DNA of 43,553 bases from Saccoglossus kowalevskii (taxonomy: Eukaryota; Hemichordata; Enteropneusta; Harrimaniidae). Below the pieces are notes generated by a model. The model ran no database searches and had not been told where the DNA came from. It worked only from the letters and a program-made list of their open reading frames with translations. Of the stretch, positions 11,521 to 22,639 are shown piece after piece. Within the stretch, counting starts at the first letter, position 1, and every line of letters starts with the position of its first letter. Location of the stretch: positions 94,835-138,387 of the forward strand of contig NW_003130861.1 of assembly GCF_000003605.2 (NCBI RefSeq), given 5' to 3'. The position numbers were made by a program, and so were the translations under genes.

Positions 11521-12361
11521 GGAACTATTCTTACTAGATCATATAGGCTACCCTCAATAAGACAGGCTATTTAAACAACTATAGATTAAGTTATGTTCAA
11601 GGATAACTTGCCTAAGATGAATTCAGTTAGTGTCAAATAATCAAACCTCTGAACTCTTTGTTACATACCTATACAGCCTACCCACTCTTATCACCTAGCT
11701 ATTATTTAGCAAATTATAGATCGCGATAGGTACAAACTTCAAATACTCCAGGAAAGTGTTCTATGTTCTTTGTGTTTTTATGGGATTTTTCCACACAGAA
11801 ACGACGAATTCGACTGAATTATGTTAGCGGTTGGCTTAATATTACCCCCAATGGATCGTACAAATTGTCTCTTATTTAGTTTTATGGGCTGTCTTTTTCA
11901 CGAAACAAAACGCAATCCTAACCCTAACCCGCATTTTTTTCATTGGCCTAATAATATCCTGTGCTCTCGCTGTCGCTCGCAAATGTCGTAAATTACGAAA
12001 TTTGGACAAGATTTACGAACAAAATAAATATCTATTAGTAGGATTTACGAACACATTTTGTAAAAAATACCCTCGCAAATCGCCCTCATTTAATTGTCAA
12101 GACTCGACTGTGATCATCACGCGTGTTACGGTTTGAGTGATTGCCATTTTAACAATATCCCGTTACTTCTAAGATTGCAACAATTGTTACATGGTGATCG
12201 CGATCAACACGGAACTGCCACTGAATGTACTTTTCCACTCTAAAGTTATTTTGGTGTCATCGCACATGCGTAGTTTAGTCGGCATGTGTTTCAAGATACC
12301 CCGCAACATTACTCTCAGTATGTCGCCCTTATCAAACATGTGATTTGTTTATTTATTGAAA
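11521..12361. other. no gene recognised; possible upstream region of the hAT-like gene
   Basis: No coding frame is recognisable. A segment around 11990-12060 carries short direct repeats of ATTTACGAA type. No hAT terminal repeat could be identified. Confidence 0.35.
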
Positions 12362-12535
12362 ATGGAGACTACGTCAAAAAGGAGCAGACAACTGCTCGAC
12401 GAGTATTTTTCACGACGAGATGGAGAAACCACTAAATCGTGTTCAGAACCAGAAACCCATGGGTGTCCTAACCCTGACAGCACCAAGAAACGGAAAGTTG
12501 ATCGTACTGCAGCACGATTTCAGAAATAATGGAAG
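12362..12535 (+). pseudogene. first exon of a hAT / ZNF862-like transposase
   Basis: The start at 12362 opens 55 codons: METTSKRSRQLLDEYF, a Ser/Glu-rich linker, then the nuclear-localisation-like STKKRKVDR and RFQK. TAA at 12527-12529 is followed in frame by TGGAAG and a donor-like GTTAG. In ZNF862/hAT-type proteins this position reads F-Q-x-x-W-K before a new exon, so one nonsense codon at the x position followed by W-K and a splice donor fits a single mutation in a former first exon. The matching C-terminus lies 1 kb downstream on the same strand. Confidence 0.55.
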
Positions 12536-12826
12536 GTTAGCTGCGGTTCCGTAGCTCTTTGGTGCGACATACTATCTAATTTTGCCCTACCAATTTCATT
12601 CGGACGTCTTGTTTTTATTTTTGTTGTTGTATGTCGAACATGGGCCGGCCAGTGTCTGTCACGTAAATAATGCGGTCGGCAACATAGGGCTATGATTCCA
12701 CAGCTAATGGAAGGTGAGACAATGTTAGCGAATCGATCGAAAAATACTATAATTTGTGTAACATTCTTACCGGGCATTCTTAGCATTGAGATCGAGTTAC
12801 TAGACCGAAAGTTACTTTATTACTTT

Positions 12827-12876
12827 NNNNNNNNNNNNNNNNNNNNNNNNNNNNNNNNNNNNNNNNNNNNNNNNNN
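12827..12876. other. assembly gap, 50 N
   Basis: Fifty unknown bases; the predicted ORF across it is an artefact. Confidence 0.99.
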
Positions 12877-13180
12877 ACAATGTGAGCTATCATGAATATG
12901 TTTAATTAATACTGAGTTATTCGAATAAAGGTTCTGGTGTCTACATTGCATATTTTGTTGTGATGTTTTGTTGTACCATCATAAATGGTACATTTTGTGG
13001 AGCAGACTGCCTAATTTGATGCCATGAAATCACACACAAAATTAGAGCTCAGGTTGCTACCAGCAAGCACCATTTTCAGCATGCTGTTCTTGTTTTCGGC
13101 GGACGACAAAGGGGACAGCTCCTTCTCTCTTCCCTTTTGTGCTCGGTTGCGGGAAAATGCTCCGCAGTTTCCAGACAAAG

Positions 13181-13212
13181 TTTACTAATACTTTTTTTTC
13201 TTGATTAGTAAA
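13181..13212. repeat. short perfect inverted repeat (hairpin)
   Basis: TTTACTAAT at 13181-13189 pairs with ATTAGTAAA at 13204-13212 around a T-rich loop. No function is evident. Confidence 0.5.
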
Positions 13213-13488
13213 TTTACTATTACCTAGCAAATTCCAGAGAGAGCCCAGAATATCACACTGTGAATAGCGCCATTTGTGTTCAACAGTTCCAAAATGGCTG
13301 TCCCGTCACGTTTCAGCACAAATAAATCGATCTGCAAAATAGGCGGGAAAGAGGTGGAAACTAAATATTCTCGACAAATTTATTTCTGTGACTTGGCGAT
13401 GTTTTAAGTCGTTCAAAATTTAAAGTTAGGGTTTCATTTCATTTCGTTTCGTTTTGTGGAACAGACTAAGCCAGTTTTATGCTGCATT

Positions 13489-13500
13489 CAAGATGGCGGC
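13489..13500 (+). promoter_or_regulatory. YY1-type motif CAAGATGGCGGC
   Basis: The core AAGATGGCGGC matches the known YY1 consensus. A weaker AAAATGGCTGTC lies near 13292 and TAATGGCGGCGG near 22242. It sits just upstream of the hAT C-terminal fragment and may be a relic of an element promoter. Motif match only. Confidence 0.3.
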
Positions 13501-13531
13501 CCTCATATAGCATTTATTTTATTATCACTTG

Positions 13532-13930
13532 TGCGTCATCTGACTATGCAAATATCCTTCCACCTTCTTCTAGTGATGAATACAGAACATATGGAAATCA
13601 GGAAATAGAGATTTTATGTGAACATTATGGTGCTGAAAAGGCTACAGACAATGAAGTTTTTAGTCAAGTCATTGAAGCCAGTGATTTAAAGGATGAATGG
13701 TTAGATATCATGGGAATATTGTCAAGTAATTTTAGAGGCATGCCATACAAACAGCATGGCAGCAAATATTGTGTACTAATATTTTAAGTAGCTATCCAAA
13801 TACAATGATATGAGCCAAAATAGCTCTTATTGTGCCAGTTAGTACAGCTGACTGTGAACATGGGTTTTCACGCTATAACATCATAAAAAATAAACTCAGA
13901 GCATCCTTAAAGATGTCAGTTGTCTTATAA
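13532..13930 (+). pseudogene. C-terminal (hATC dimerisation) part of a hAT / ZNF862-like transposase
   Basis: From 13535 the frame reads YGNQEIEILCEHYGAEK, then DLKDEWLDIMGILSSNF, typical of the region before the hAT C-terminal domain. After a frameshift near 13745-13820, ALIVPVSTADCEHGFSRYNI continues to IKNKLRASLKMSVV and TAA at 13928. The P-V-S-[ST]-A-D-C-E-x-G-F-S motif is diagnostic of this hAT group. The catalytic centre and the zinc-finger middle are missing, so this and the exon at 12362 form an internally deleted copy. Confidence 0.8.
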
Positions 13931-14943
13931 CATTTTTTTTAGAAACTCCAAGTTTAAGGGAGATGAATAGATTTAATTTCCATCTAATCTGATTAAAATC
14001 TGATGTAGTGTACAGGCTTTAATTATTTTATTATTATTTTACGTTGATATTGATTTCGTGTTTTTTTTTTTTAATTCCGCCAGCTGATTTCCACGAGTAT
14101 TTTTAGTCATTGTATGTTTTTTCTACCGCCGGAATGATGAATTTTTTCATTTTTAAAATGATAGGACACTCTGAGCTCCGGGTTAACGCTAGTTTCGCAC
14201 ACTGAGTGTGTTAGAGTTACAGGGAATACGAAGACAGGTGTTATTTGCACACTACAGGTGTTTTATGAAAACAATAATCTAACCTTTCTAATTAAACTAT
14301 GTATTGGATGTAGAAAAGCAGACAACCACGGAAGAAACAACATCTTGTATTGCAAATATACATATTCAATCTCAATCTATTCACGTATAGGTGTTTGTAC
14401 ATGTCACAAAATTAGTTATAGCAATGTTGGTCAAAACGTTTTTATTTATTTAACGTTTATTGTCATTGACATGATGAATGGAAATCGTATAAGTACAATT
14501 TTTATGTATCACGCAGTAATAATATTGAACATTTTTATTTCCATAAGATTGCTAAGCACTCGAAAACAATATATTAACATATTGTATGCTACTACATATA
14601 CATAATTACTTGGTGTGTACATTATTACTAACTCATTAGTAAGTCAAATTTACCTTGCTGCGAACATAAACTGTATAGACAAGTTGTTGCGTAAACCACC
14701 GAAAGTGTAATACAGTCTTCTGTTGTATGTTCAAATCACGAGATTATTATTTAAAAAAAATAATTGGCCAATAGGGGTCGCTATTGTTATGATTAATAAC
14801 GTTACCGTAACGCGGTAAACCAATCAAATTATCTGTTTTTCGATGATATGTACATTCTTGTCGTGTGTACTGTACAGTGTTGTTTGATGTATTATTACAT
14901 ACAATATTATTTAGACTTTGTGCAATTAAAAAAATAATACAAG
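13931..14943. other. no gene recognised; contains a MITE-end-like segment at 13982-14020
   Basis: The sequence AATCTGATTAAAATCTGATG with the bases after it, near 13985, closely resembles the arms of the palindromic element at 32199-32325. This may be a solo end of the same family. ORFs in the remainder are AT-rich and featureless. Confidence 0.4.
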
Positions 14944-15356
14944 ATGTCAAACGAAGTGGACGTAAGTCACAGGTAAGTTTATTAGACATTAAATAATATT
15001 GTTCTTCGTCTTCACGGTCTGAGTGATTAACTTCAATATTATATTACAGTAAACAAACACATGTAACTGGAAAAGCAATTATCAGAAACACACTACAAAA
15101 AACATAAGCTATATATGAAAATGATGAAAGATGGTATTCCAATTTGGAAACTGAGGAAAGCGTTGATGGAAACACAGGCTCTTCAGATGAAGAAATGGTA
15201 GATAAATTCCCCAATGTTATAAATTAAGAACATTCACTTGATGAAACAAGCGTATGTGTTGAAGAAAACAGAGACGAAATAATCCATGATTCTGATGACA
15301 AAATACAACTGGATGGAGACATTATTGATTTCTCTCAAAATGTATGTATTTACTGA
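14944..15356 (+). pseudogene. two-exon acidic ORF with two nonsense codons; family unknown
   Basis: Exon 1 (14944-14972) starts MSNEVDVSH and ends at a strong donor CACAG|GTAAGT. The acceptor ATATTACAG ends at 15049, giving a 77 nt intron. Joining keeps the frame (AG+T = Ser) and continues KQTHVTGKAIIRNTLQKT. Stops lie at 15105-15107 and 15225-15227, and the frame ends at 15354. Between stops the text is protein-like and acidic (ETEESVDGNTGSSDEEMV; EENRDEIIHDSDDK), as in N-terminal linkers of transposon proteins. I do not recognise the family. Good splice signals plus a shared frame support a former gene. Confidence 0.45.
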
Positions 15357-15846
15357 AAGTCTTTCGTCGTGGATCTCCATAAAAACCAGCGGTAAATATT
15401 TACCTCATTGCTTCTGTGAGTTCAGATGATTTTATTTACAATGTAATAATTAGATAATGCAACCACCAAAAGGAAAATTAATACTTGAATCCAATGAATG
15501 TTTCTTGGAGTATTATTAGTTTCAACGCCATTCTTTATACAACAACAAAATTTAACATAATTTTCGAATGGCTGCTGAGATTTTGTTGAGAAAGAGAGGG
15601 CTCCACAGGTTGTTAATGCCGCCTCCAATAGTGTTGCTACTATGTCCAGCATAGCGATCTAGAAAGAAAATTTTTAAAATAGGGTCTGTTCTCTACCAAC
15701 ACATACATCAAATATAGCATGGATTTTGCAAATGTGCTGTACTACTCATAGAAAGGCATTACAAATTCACATGTGACAGAGACTGACAAGGCATACTTCA
15801 TTCAAGTTCTGTTTAAAAACTGGTGCCACAATATTTAATTTGTATT
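15357..15846. other. no gene recognised
   Basis: AT-rich. A 76-codon minus-strand ORF (15422-15652) has no recognisable features. Confidence 0.35.
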
Positions 15847-16128
15847 AACATAGTAGAAAAAACAAATGAAAATGATGTTGTTCATTTTGAAAGAACTTAC
15901 AACCAAAACAAATACAATCACTTCAAAATTAATTGGACTAATTGGAAAGGTGAGTTATTCAACAGGGAAAAGCACAAATGTGGGAATAAAGCATAAACTG
16001 TTAATAAAATGATTGCGAGGTGGAGCTCTGATCATTTCAATTTATCATGTTATCAATGTAGCACTGTTCCATGTAATGAGGTGACAGAATTATCAAGTAA
16101 CAAGAAATGTCATGTTACTCCCGATTAA
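15847..16128 (+). pseudogene. unassigned open frame with one internal stop, Cys-containing
   Basis: The frame reads IVEKTNENDVVHFERTYNQN, then INWTNWKGELFNREKHKCG, a stop, and ARWSSDHFNLSCYQCSTVPC before ending at 16126. Codon content looks protein-like and CxxC-type pairs are present. There is no start codon or family match, and it may belong with the neighbouring fragments at 14944 and 16464. Confidence 0.3.
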
Positions 16129-16463
16129 AATAGATACATGGTTGAACTATAACAATGTGATTTATTGTTCAATATTCAATATCTGTACTCACAAATGGGA
16201 ATTTAGTGATTTGAGGAAGGGGTAAAAGTTAATTTTGTATTGCACATATCAAAATGGTTATAAGAACCTAGTTTCCGAGATCGTTTGTCACACCAATGAA
16301 TCAGATCAGCACTGGAAAAACACACAGGACACTGAAAATCTACATATTTATTGATTTAGACCTGACGAAGCTCACACATTGCAAATAACGTGTGTACAGG
16401 TAAAGTGGTTATTTGCTTCCATTTTTGTTCCAAGAACCTAGCTAAACATAAACTAAAACAGCC

Positions 16464-16598
16464 ATGAGTGAATGTAATTGTACATGTTACGAGTTTGCAG
16501 AGAGGTCAAAAGAAAATGACTATGTCCATCCCGAGTACAGTTTGCAAGGGATACATCCGCCAGACGTTCAGTCTGTCTCACCCACATACAACAATTAA
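16464..16598 (+). CDS. short unassigned ORF, Cys-rich N-terminus
   Basis: MSECNCTCYEFAERSKEN, then HPEYSLQGIHPPDVQSVSP, 44 codons. It has more protein-like composition than the overlapping 69-codon ORF in another frame. No family was recognised; it may be a single decayed exon. Confidence 0.2.
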   Translation: MSECNCTCYEFAERSKENDYVHPEYSLQGIHPPDVQSVSPTYNN

Positions 16599-17159
16599 AC
16601 TAAGACACAGAATTGATATTTATCGCCCTCATCTTTTACACTGCCCAAATAGAAGGCGGACTAACAATCAGATATAGGCACAACACTACCGGATAGCAAT
16701 AAACCTCACAAAATTTCGGCGGATACTAATGGTGTTTACAGCTCATCTGATGGATTACTGAATCAATTAACAAAATCAACTACAGGCCCAATTAGAAACT
16801 ATTTTCCACTAATATTTTATATTTCCTGACTGTATCATCCTAGGTGCTCTTAATACAAAATTGATGAATGAAATAATGGAAATGATGTCCGATGCATATG
16901 GTACAGTATCATGTATTACTCCATATGAAACTATGACAACTGAAAATAAATACAGGCATAAATGTGGTTTATATGGTATCTATTTAAAGTTTTTTTTTAA
17001 TTTAAAATATTATTAAGACACTTTTCATTTATCTCAAATACATGTACACATTTTTTTTTAATTCAGTCATGATTAAGAGTATTTATATAACTCTAAATTA
17101 TGGCACATGGTGGATATATAATCCCACTTTCATAATAATCACATGTATTTTATTTTCAG

Positions 17160-17397
17160 TTACAGATGGGACAATTACATACTAAGCTTTATGGAGTGGT
17201 GTTGTCTAATAGAATTGAAAGCACAGAAACAAGCACAGTCTCGAAATGTAAATGTCGAAGTGACTGATGAATTAATTATTACTAAAAATAAGATGGCTTT
17301 CATTCATGACTGTGTAACTGTAAACTGTAATTTAATTACGAAGAACATTAACAGAATAGTTGAAAGAATAGTGTGTAGAAGATTACAGACCATTTAA
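17160..17397 (+). pseudogene. possible terminal exon, unknown family
   Basis: The acceptor TTTTATTTTCAG ends at 17159 and is followed by a 79-codon open frame: YRWDNYILSFMEWCCLIELK, later EVTDELIITKNKMAFIHDC, ending TAA at 17395. The strong acceptor, uninterrupted frame and charged composition suggest an exon. No domain was recognised. Confidence 0.3.
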
Positions 17398-17967
17398 ATG
17401 AAAGTCCTTTTTTTTGTTAACAGATTTTTTGATCATGGAGAAATGCCTGTAAAATGAAGTTACAGTGAGAATAGTACATGTGTCCTATACAGTTCACAGT
17501 TTTAATGTAACTTTTAATTCAGACTGTATTTATATTTGCAATAAAAGCATGTTTTCTGGTAACTGAGCATTTATATTATTTCCTTTAAAATGTATATGTG
17601 GCCATGGCATAGAAAAATATTAAAATACAGTATATGTTAATTTTACAAAACAAGTGATTGTTTTATAGAGGTACTTTGAGTAATTCAGTTTGTTAAATAC
17701 TTTGTTCTATTTGAAACAGAAACGCATATACATCAAACATCGGACAATCAATCTCGCAGGTTCACAAACTGCTTCGACTTTTGTGTGGTACACTTTGGCC
17801 TATTCTGTCTGTCACTCACTTCTCATGTGATCTCTGAATAACTATGCGTGTGACAAAGATTATCACAGTCACAACAATACCCAAAATTTAGTTGAGTCAA
17901 CCTGGTTTCACCCGCAATTTCATATAAATATATAAAATTACATAAATGAATAAATAAATCTATTTCT
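17398..17967. other. no gene recognised
   Basis: AT-rich, stops in all frames, no repeat seen. Confidence 0.35.
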
Positions 17968-18333
17968 GACAGGAAGGCACTAATACACTCCCAGCAAGAG
18001 TGTAGAGCAAAACATTATGCCAGAAAACAGAGGGAGATATAGGCAGCAGTGAACCCTGAGCAAGAGGCAAGACCAATAAATGAATCTAAGAAATGGCTGG
18101 AATGGGCAATGAATAACCGCCACCATACCAGTATAGTATTGATACCGGTGAAGATAAATTTGACCAGATGTGTGGCATGTAATAAGAGACAGCAAGCAAT
18201 GCACAAGGTGATGGAACTGGCATTGGCTTCTGATACAGATATCAATAATACTGAAGCAGCAACCAATGATGAAGATTATCGCCATCACACGAAGACAGCA
18301 CCACTGATGACGCCTACTCATCTAGTGAAATGA
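17968..18333 (+). pseudogene. unassigned charged ORF with one stop
   Basis: One frame reads DRKALIHSQQECRAKHYARK, a stop, then NPEQEARPINESKKWLEWAM, a CVACNKRQQ segment and an acidic/His end at 18330. Continuity across a single stop suggests a decayed exon, and the extra upstream part was not within any start-codon ORF. Family unknown. Confidence 0.28.
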
Positions 18334-18594
18334 TAATTACTACCCATCATAAGCTCATACATTGTCCACATCTGGGCAAGACAACTACTCAGATTCAGAC
18401 ACAAGACTGAATGATTAGGAACCCTAAAACTGATGATAGTGAGAAGATAAGAATGGTTGGACAAGTTGGTTAAGACTGCAGAGAGTCAGACCCATCCATG
18501 CATTTTATAAAATTTTCCCAGTGCATCTGATGAAAAAGGAAACAAATCAATATGCTACCTAGATGGTAATGCCTTTGCATCTATGAAAAACCGT

Positions 18595-18705
18595 ATTATA
18601 TTCTGTAAGTGCTGATCAAACGTTATTATATTCTGATCAAATGTCATGTGCTGATCAAACGTTGTGAGCACGGTTATTATATTGTCTGATCATTTGTTGT
18701 CAAGA
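18595..18705. repeat. short clustered repeat with TGATCA palindromes
   Basis: GTGCTGATCAAACGTT occurs at about 18609 with a near-identical copy at about 18649. TTATTATATT followed by TGATCA units alternates three times. The arrangement is compact and non-coding. Confidence 0.5.
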
Positions 18706-18764
18706 GAGGGTACAATGGGACATACATCCGTTATGTGCTGTGTATGTGTTGTGATTATTTGAAT

Positions 18765-19065
18765 ATGGAAGCTATTTTGAAAAGATTGGAACTCTGCAAC
18801 CTCATTCAGCGTTTCAGTGATGAGAGAGTAGAGCCACTAATCGTGCAGTGCAAGACTGAAGGAGAGTTGACGAGACTGAATAACCACAATGGATGACTGG
18901 GTTCATCTGCCACAACTGTGTCACGAGCATGATCTTGATGACTCGCCTGGCTCTGGGAAGGTTTTCGTGTGTTCATGTCTGGGCGAGCATTGCGATCAAG
19001 AGAACAAGGCCAGAGAAATCAAACTAGCAAGAAACGTGCATGAACTGGTCACTTCATTTGCTTAG
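18765..19065 (+). pseudogene. SAM-like helical domain protein, one frameshift
   Basis: The start at 18765 gives MEAILKRLELCNLIQRFSDE, then VEPLIVQCKTEGELTRL. A one-base shift near 18882 continues ITTMDDWVHLPQLCHEHDLD, and the frame runs to TAG at 19063. The pattern (L..L.L..LI..F.[ED]E.V....L....EL..L.I..M.D...L..LC) is that of the SAM-like domain opening many invertebrate transposon proteins. It is an N-terminal fragment only; nothing downstream is recognisable. The SAM-like call is by eye. Confidence 0.42.
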
Positions 19066-20434
19066 CGGACAGGTGTAGCACAAAGGTTTCATCATCAACA
19101 GAAAAAAGTATTCTCTACAAAGCTTGATTTGGGTTTAAAGCATTGTGACAAACACAGTGTTGAAGCTTGGTAGGTAGTCTACTGAAACAATCACTGTATC
19201 CAGCATGTTAATTTGTGATTTGTGTCAACATGCCACAAGTGGTTAGGGTACATGACTTTGTATATACGTCTTTGTAAACGTCTTCTCCTTGCATTAAATT
19301 CTAAAAATACGTCCAGGACCCTGAACACCTCCTCCAGGTTGAGTCTGGGTGAGTGGGAAGCATGTCCTTATGTACGCTTGTATAAAAGCTATCAGTATAT
19401 TATTACACAGTTACTGGTACATTATGGAACTTATGTTATTGGTAGTGTCAGGCAAGATAGTATTGAAATCCTGACAATAAAGGATGTGAAAAAATGACAG
19501 TTTGACCGAAGGGAAAAATAGTAGCCATTACCTAGAAAGACTCCAACCTTGTGAACATTATGCCCTTTGTACATGATACCTACAACGATATGATACAATC
19601 ACAAAAACTGGGACGAAAAAGACATTATTTCCTGCCAGCATCTAAAGTTTTCGATGAATGCAATGTGTATACAGGTGGTGTGAATTGAGCAAACTATGAT
19701 CCTACTGCACATCACAACACCTGACACATAAATGGTGGAAATATGTTTTCTTCTATTTCATTTACAAATTTCTTATGACATTTTGATACCAATATTAATG
19801 ATGATTGGCAATTTTAGTGTTCAAGCTCCGTTTAAAGGAAATCATGGCTTCAAAAATCTGTGTTTATTGCGCGTTGTCACAGAAAAATTCAATATGGCAA
19901 CGCGTTATATCAAACTATGAGCTGTTCGGTGTTACCAAATTTATAAAAAAACAAAACATTTCAGTTAAATTTGTTTAATTGCAAATTATGTGTAAACAGA
20001 TTTTATGTTTAATAACGAATAATGCTGTATATCTAATGCTAATGTTTCAGATATAATACATGTATGTAAAAGATGTATGCCTCATACTGGTGGAAGAAAG
20101 TGATTTAAAAATTGGATTTTTGTTGAGCATGAGTTTATAGGTCATTTTTTTCACTACTCCTTGTTCAAGAATAGATACACTTTATTGTCAACAAAACAAC
20201 ATTTTCAACAATGTTTGATTTTTAAAACGTTTGAAATTCATTGGTAAAAGATGTAGTTTGGCAAGGGGATATCATGCTACTGTTTTGTGTGCTAGAAAGG
20301 AGTTTGCTGAAAAGCAGTATTGTTGGTCGTTTTGGCCTAGCAAAGGCTAGTTTTAAGTTAATGTGAGAAGGCAGATCACTGTCTGGTAATGTCTCGCCAT
20401 TTGAACTGAACATGAATTTCATCCATGTGAATGT
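19066..20434. other. no gene recognised
   Basis: The ORFs at 19222, 19732 and 20222 lack family features. The sequence is AT-rich and no terminal repeats were found. Confidence 0.35.
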
Positions 20435-21215
20435 CACTTGTGGGGTATGTTTACACAAGGGAAGGACACCCAGAAAAGATGTGTTGCCCGTGAATTAAAG
20501 AGCTGGAGAGCTTTCTTTTCCCGAGAAATTCATGTTTTTTGTAATGCGTGTCGTCTTGCATTGGACAAACAGTACAGGGGATAAGATGCTCAAACAAGTG
20601 CAGCAAATGCTTCAAGATTGTGGATGTACCATATTTTGTTTGCGCAAGTCGTTGTGTTCATTTAACAAACGTAAACTGATTAAACTTGTAATCATTGTTG
20701 TTAACCTCTACACCTTTGAGAAAGTCTTTCCTCATTCAATACCTGATAACACCCATCTTTGCGTAAAGTACTATAACAAGTGGATGAAAAAAAAAGGTTT
20801 ACTGTTCAATGCCAGAATGTAAAAATGTTACTGGTAGCTCATCTACTAGATTTCCACCAAACATGGATTGGATTAATAGTTTTTTTGAGGATAACGGAGA
20901 TTATCTTAATTTTAGTTTGAATGATACAAGCCCACTTTGTGTCAAATGTTACATGCAGCTTTATCATATAGTAAAAAAAATGAAGCTTGATCAATCTTGA
21001 TTTCATGAGATAGTAATATTGTGGATATATCCCTGACCAAGATGTGTATCAAAACAAGGGATATTTTCTGTGAAATTATTACTGACCTGCATACATCACA
21101 GCCAGATCACCCATTTGAATTGATGTACGACACAGGAAAATCAAACACTCACCTCCAAATGGAACTAGGCAAAGTATACCAACAACACATTAAATTTTCC
21201 ACATTACAATTATAA
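20435..21215 (+). pseudogene. Cys-rich, zinc-binding-like fragments of an unidentified transposon protein
   Basis: In one frame (20435-20584): RCVARELKSWRAFFSREIHV followed by FCNACRLALDKQ, a CxxC module. In other frames: HLCVKYYNKWMKKKG (about 20755) and MPECKNVTGSS...SPLCVKCYMQLYHIVKKM (20809-21000). Repeated LC-x-[KC]-C/Y-Y motifs followed by basic helices resemble the cysteine-rich N-termini of invertebrate transposon ORFs. Frame changes show it is broken. It lies directly left of the long-TIR element and stops at its border. Confidence 0.32.
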
Positions 21216-21253
21216 CTAGCAATAAAACAAAAATGCCAAGTATGGTACTTTAA

Positions 21254-21411
21254 AGTACGACAACGACACCAAATGATATATCATAGTATGAACTGTCTAG
21301 AAAATGTCGTTTACCCGATCAAATTCGAGCCACTGTGCCACATCTAGCCTCGTCCGCCGTCGGCCCGGAAAACGGAAGTCACAAATAAGTGCCTGACGTA
21401 ATAAGTGGAAC
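21254..21411. repeat. left terminal inverted repeat of the 6 kb transposon
   Basis: A run of over 60 bases beginning CCAAATGATATATCATAGTA near 21269 is identical in reverse complement to 27206-27269. The next segment (CTGTGCCACATCTAGCCTCG, then TCACAAATAAGTG and GACGTAATAAGT) also matches, with small indels. The first gene starts 19 bases inside, so the repeat probably carries its promoter. Confidence 0.88.
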
Positions 21412-21429
21412 TTATTCCTCATAGTGACA

Positions 21430-22206
21430 ATGGCGTTATCTATAGCGGATACAAGTGATACTGATAGCTCGAGCGCGGAAAGCATTGAGCTCTCCTGCTT
21501 TTTTTCTTCGTTCGAAAGTAGCGAAGACACGGAATATATAATTTTGAGTTCAACTATCCCAAGAAATGAAATAGAACAATACATGTTTGAGCCGTTTTGT
21601 GACGACAGTTCTGTGGGCGACAACTCGGAATGTTCTGATAAAGATCATGTAACAGACAGACTCGAAAATACAGACTAGTATGTATTTAACTTTGTTGTAT
21701 AAAACGAGTATAAATTAATTAGAACGCGAAAAATGATCAGCTATTTTACTTATTTAAGTGTCACCGATGCGTACAATGTTCGTACGACTGAAAATGCTAA
21801 AAAAATGTTTGTCCACATGTTCGGGTAGACAGTATTTTTTTTCAAGTTTTGACACCTTTTTATTCACCAGTCGTCCTTTTATTGTTACCTTCAGGTGTAG
21901 ATGTGGTAATTGTCGGGTAATGGGAACGGACAAAGAATGTGTTTGCTGTCGAGACGTCGTGGAGGCGACTAATAGAATGGAAGGGATGGCATGTATAGGT
22001 GAACACCCAGGATTTAACAGTGTGTGCCTGGATGTGTGGGTTTTACAGACGGCGTATTTCTATTTCCAACAGCAATACGGTGATAGAACTGAGGATGAAC
22101 CAAATGAGTACGTCAAACTTCAATTCAATGGTCGATGTAAAGAGCTAATCAGCGTACTTATTTAATTTATTGCAGACAATACAGATATACTGCATATGTT
22201 TTTTGA
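21430..22206 (+). pseudogene. transposon-borne protein with a P2X7 intracellular ballast-like zinc domain
   Basis: Exon 1 (21430-21677) begins ATGGCG in good context (ACAATGG) and encodes a Ser/Asp/Glu-rich tail with EQYMFEPF, ending RLENTD. Intron 1 is 21678-21894. Exon 2 (21895-22107) encodes CRCGNCRVMGTDKECVCCRD, then MACIGEHPGFNSVCLDVWVL. Intron 2 is only 68 nt (22108-22175). Exon 3 continues QYRYTAYVF and then stops at 22204. The W-C-x-C-G-x-C...E-x-x-C-C cysteine set and the RY-x-AYR-like end are those of the P2X7 cytoplasmic ballast domain, which binds zinc. Exon 1 ends TA where TG would give the conserved Trp (TG+G), so one G-to-A change makes TAG at the junction. The C-terminal third (expected IR..FP...G.Y.GF) is gone. 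No P2X channel sequence is present, so this is not a receptor gene. Confidence 0.75.
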
Positions 22207-22639
22207 CATTTTAAAAACCATTATATAGGTCGTGTTGGCTACATAATGGCGGCGGTTGTGGTGAATTGAACTAGGCATTACCATCGCCTGAAAAAAGTGA
22301 GATTACCTCATCAAAAAGTTCATCGACATAACCTGGAAGAGAAGTAGAATAAGGTGCGATAGATTAATAACTTAAATATATAATGGTACATGTATTTACG
22401 ATTTCGATGACTTCCTTCAAATTAACGTGACGTATATCTGGTCACTTTATAACTTACTATATGTGCTGCGAACAAGTATCATTGTAGTGAAGGGCAGCAA
22501 CAAATAAACCCATGATGAGAGTACAATTATATAACATGTACAGGTTATTTTAAAACAGTCATCATGATTTTGTGTGTACATGATTTATATTTACCTGGTG
22601 TGCATACCGTGATAGGAAAACCCTATCATCTTGGGTGCA

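Larger units (their letters stand above)
12536..13531. other. non-coding stretch between the two hAT fragments, with an assembly gap
   Basis: No part of the hAT zinc-binding or catalytic core is recognisable here. The block contains 50 unknown bases, a short hairpin and a YY1-like motif, listed separately. It is best explained as intron remnants joined by a large internal deletion. Confidence 0.4.

Noticed and set aside
14258-14605. 115-codon plus ORF
   Set aside because: AT-rich, Ile/Tyr/Asn-dominated text typical of chance ORFs in such DNA.
20222-20458. 78-codon minus ORF
   Set aside because: No motif; lies opposite low-complexity plus sequence leading into the Cys-rich fragments.
21430-22206. 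A genuine P2X7 receptor gene
   Set aside because: No channel ectodomain or transmembrane segments are present; the ballast-like domain has its own start codon just inside a transposon TIR.
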